A stretch of 6,252 bases of DNA. It comes from Candidatus Homeothermus arabinoxylanisolvens (lineage in GTDB: Bacteria; Bacteroidota; Bacteroidia; Bacteroidales; Muribaculaceae). The stretch is from positions 1 through 6,252 of the forward strand of contig LUJO01000058.1 of NCBI GenBank assembly GCA_001689405.1, written 5' to 3'. The translations under genes were made by a program, and so were the position numbers. The notes beneath the pieces are model-generated. The model was not told the DNA's origin and ran no database searches. It worked only from the letters and a program-made list of their open reading frames with translations. Positions 6,245-6,252 of this stretch are shown piece after piece. Positions within the stretch are counted from its first letter, which is position 1, and each line of letters opens with the position of its first letter.

Positions 6245-6252
6245 ATGTTTAT
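6245..6252 (+). CDS. Possible start of a gene cut by the right edge
   Basis: An ATG at 6245-6247, preceded by the A-rich CTGAAAA typical of start contexts in this phylum, is open to the end of the window (Met-Phe-). It is the last ATG after the long leader and may be the start of the gene that the leader controls. Only eight bases are visible, so neither the frame nor the product can be confirmed. Confidence 0.2.

Noticed and set aside
1..6252. Searched by eye for CRISPR arrays, tRNA or rRNA genes, transposases, integrases and attachment sites.
   Set aside because: No spaced direct repeats, cloverleaf, rRNA segments or recombinase motifs seen on either strand.

Overview
The window looks like chromosomal DNA from a Bacteroidales bacterium (Bacteroidota), possibly a Muribaculaceae-type gut anaerobe. 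The reasons are promoters of the Bacteroidota type (TTTG-like -33 box, TAnnTTTG -7 box, about 19 bases apart), almost no Shine-Dalgarno sequences, GC-rich genes with AT-rich gaps, and protein families typical of the group. The family-level placement is an impression, not a measurement.

Layout: four complete genes lie on the minus strand and read right to left. pepT (peptidase T, 5754 to 4534) has a near-consensus promoter and is followed after 2 bases by miaA (tRNA dimethylallyltransferase, 4531 to 3611). A 101-base gap with its own probable promoter precedes an OPT-family oligopeptide transporter gene (3509 to 1518). Ten bases later comes a MATE-family efflux gene that starts with TTG (1507 to 206). 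The first 205 bases hold no gene I can defend, only a weak hairpin after the MATE gene.

Functionally, an OPT transporter (possible peptide uptake) sits two genes downstream of a cytosolic tripeptidase, which would fit import followed by hydrolysis. MiaA is tRNA modification housekeeping. The MATE protein is an export pump of unknown substrate.

The least ordinary part is the 498 bases from 5755 to 6252. After the pepT promoter come two hairpin-forming inverted repeats. A divergent plus-strand promoter then begins a long leader. That leader encodes a six-residue peptide (MVLDLR, 5983-6003), followed 5 bases later by a strong intrinsic terminator with ten Ts (6009-6041). Next come a GNRA-capped hairpin and other stems, and an AT-rich inverted repeat just before a possible start codon at 6245. 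This arrangement looks like a transcription attenuator controlled by translation, regulating a gene that lies beyond the right edge and cannot be identified here.
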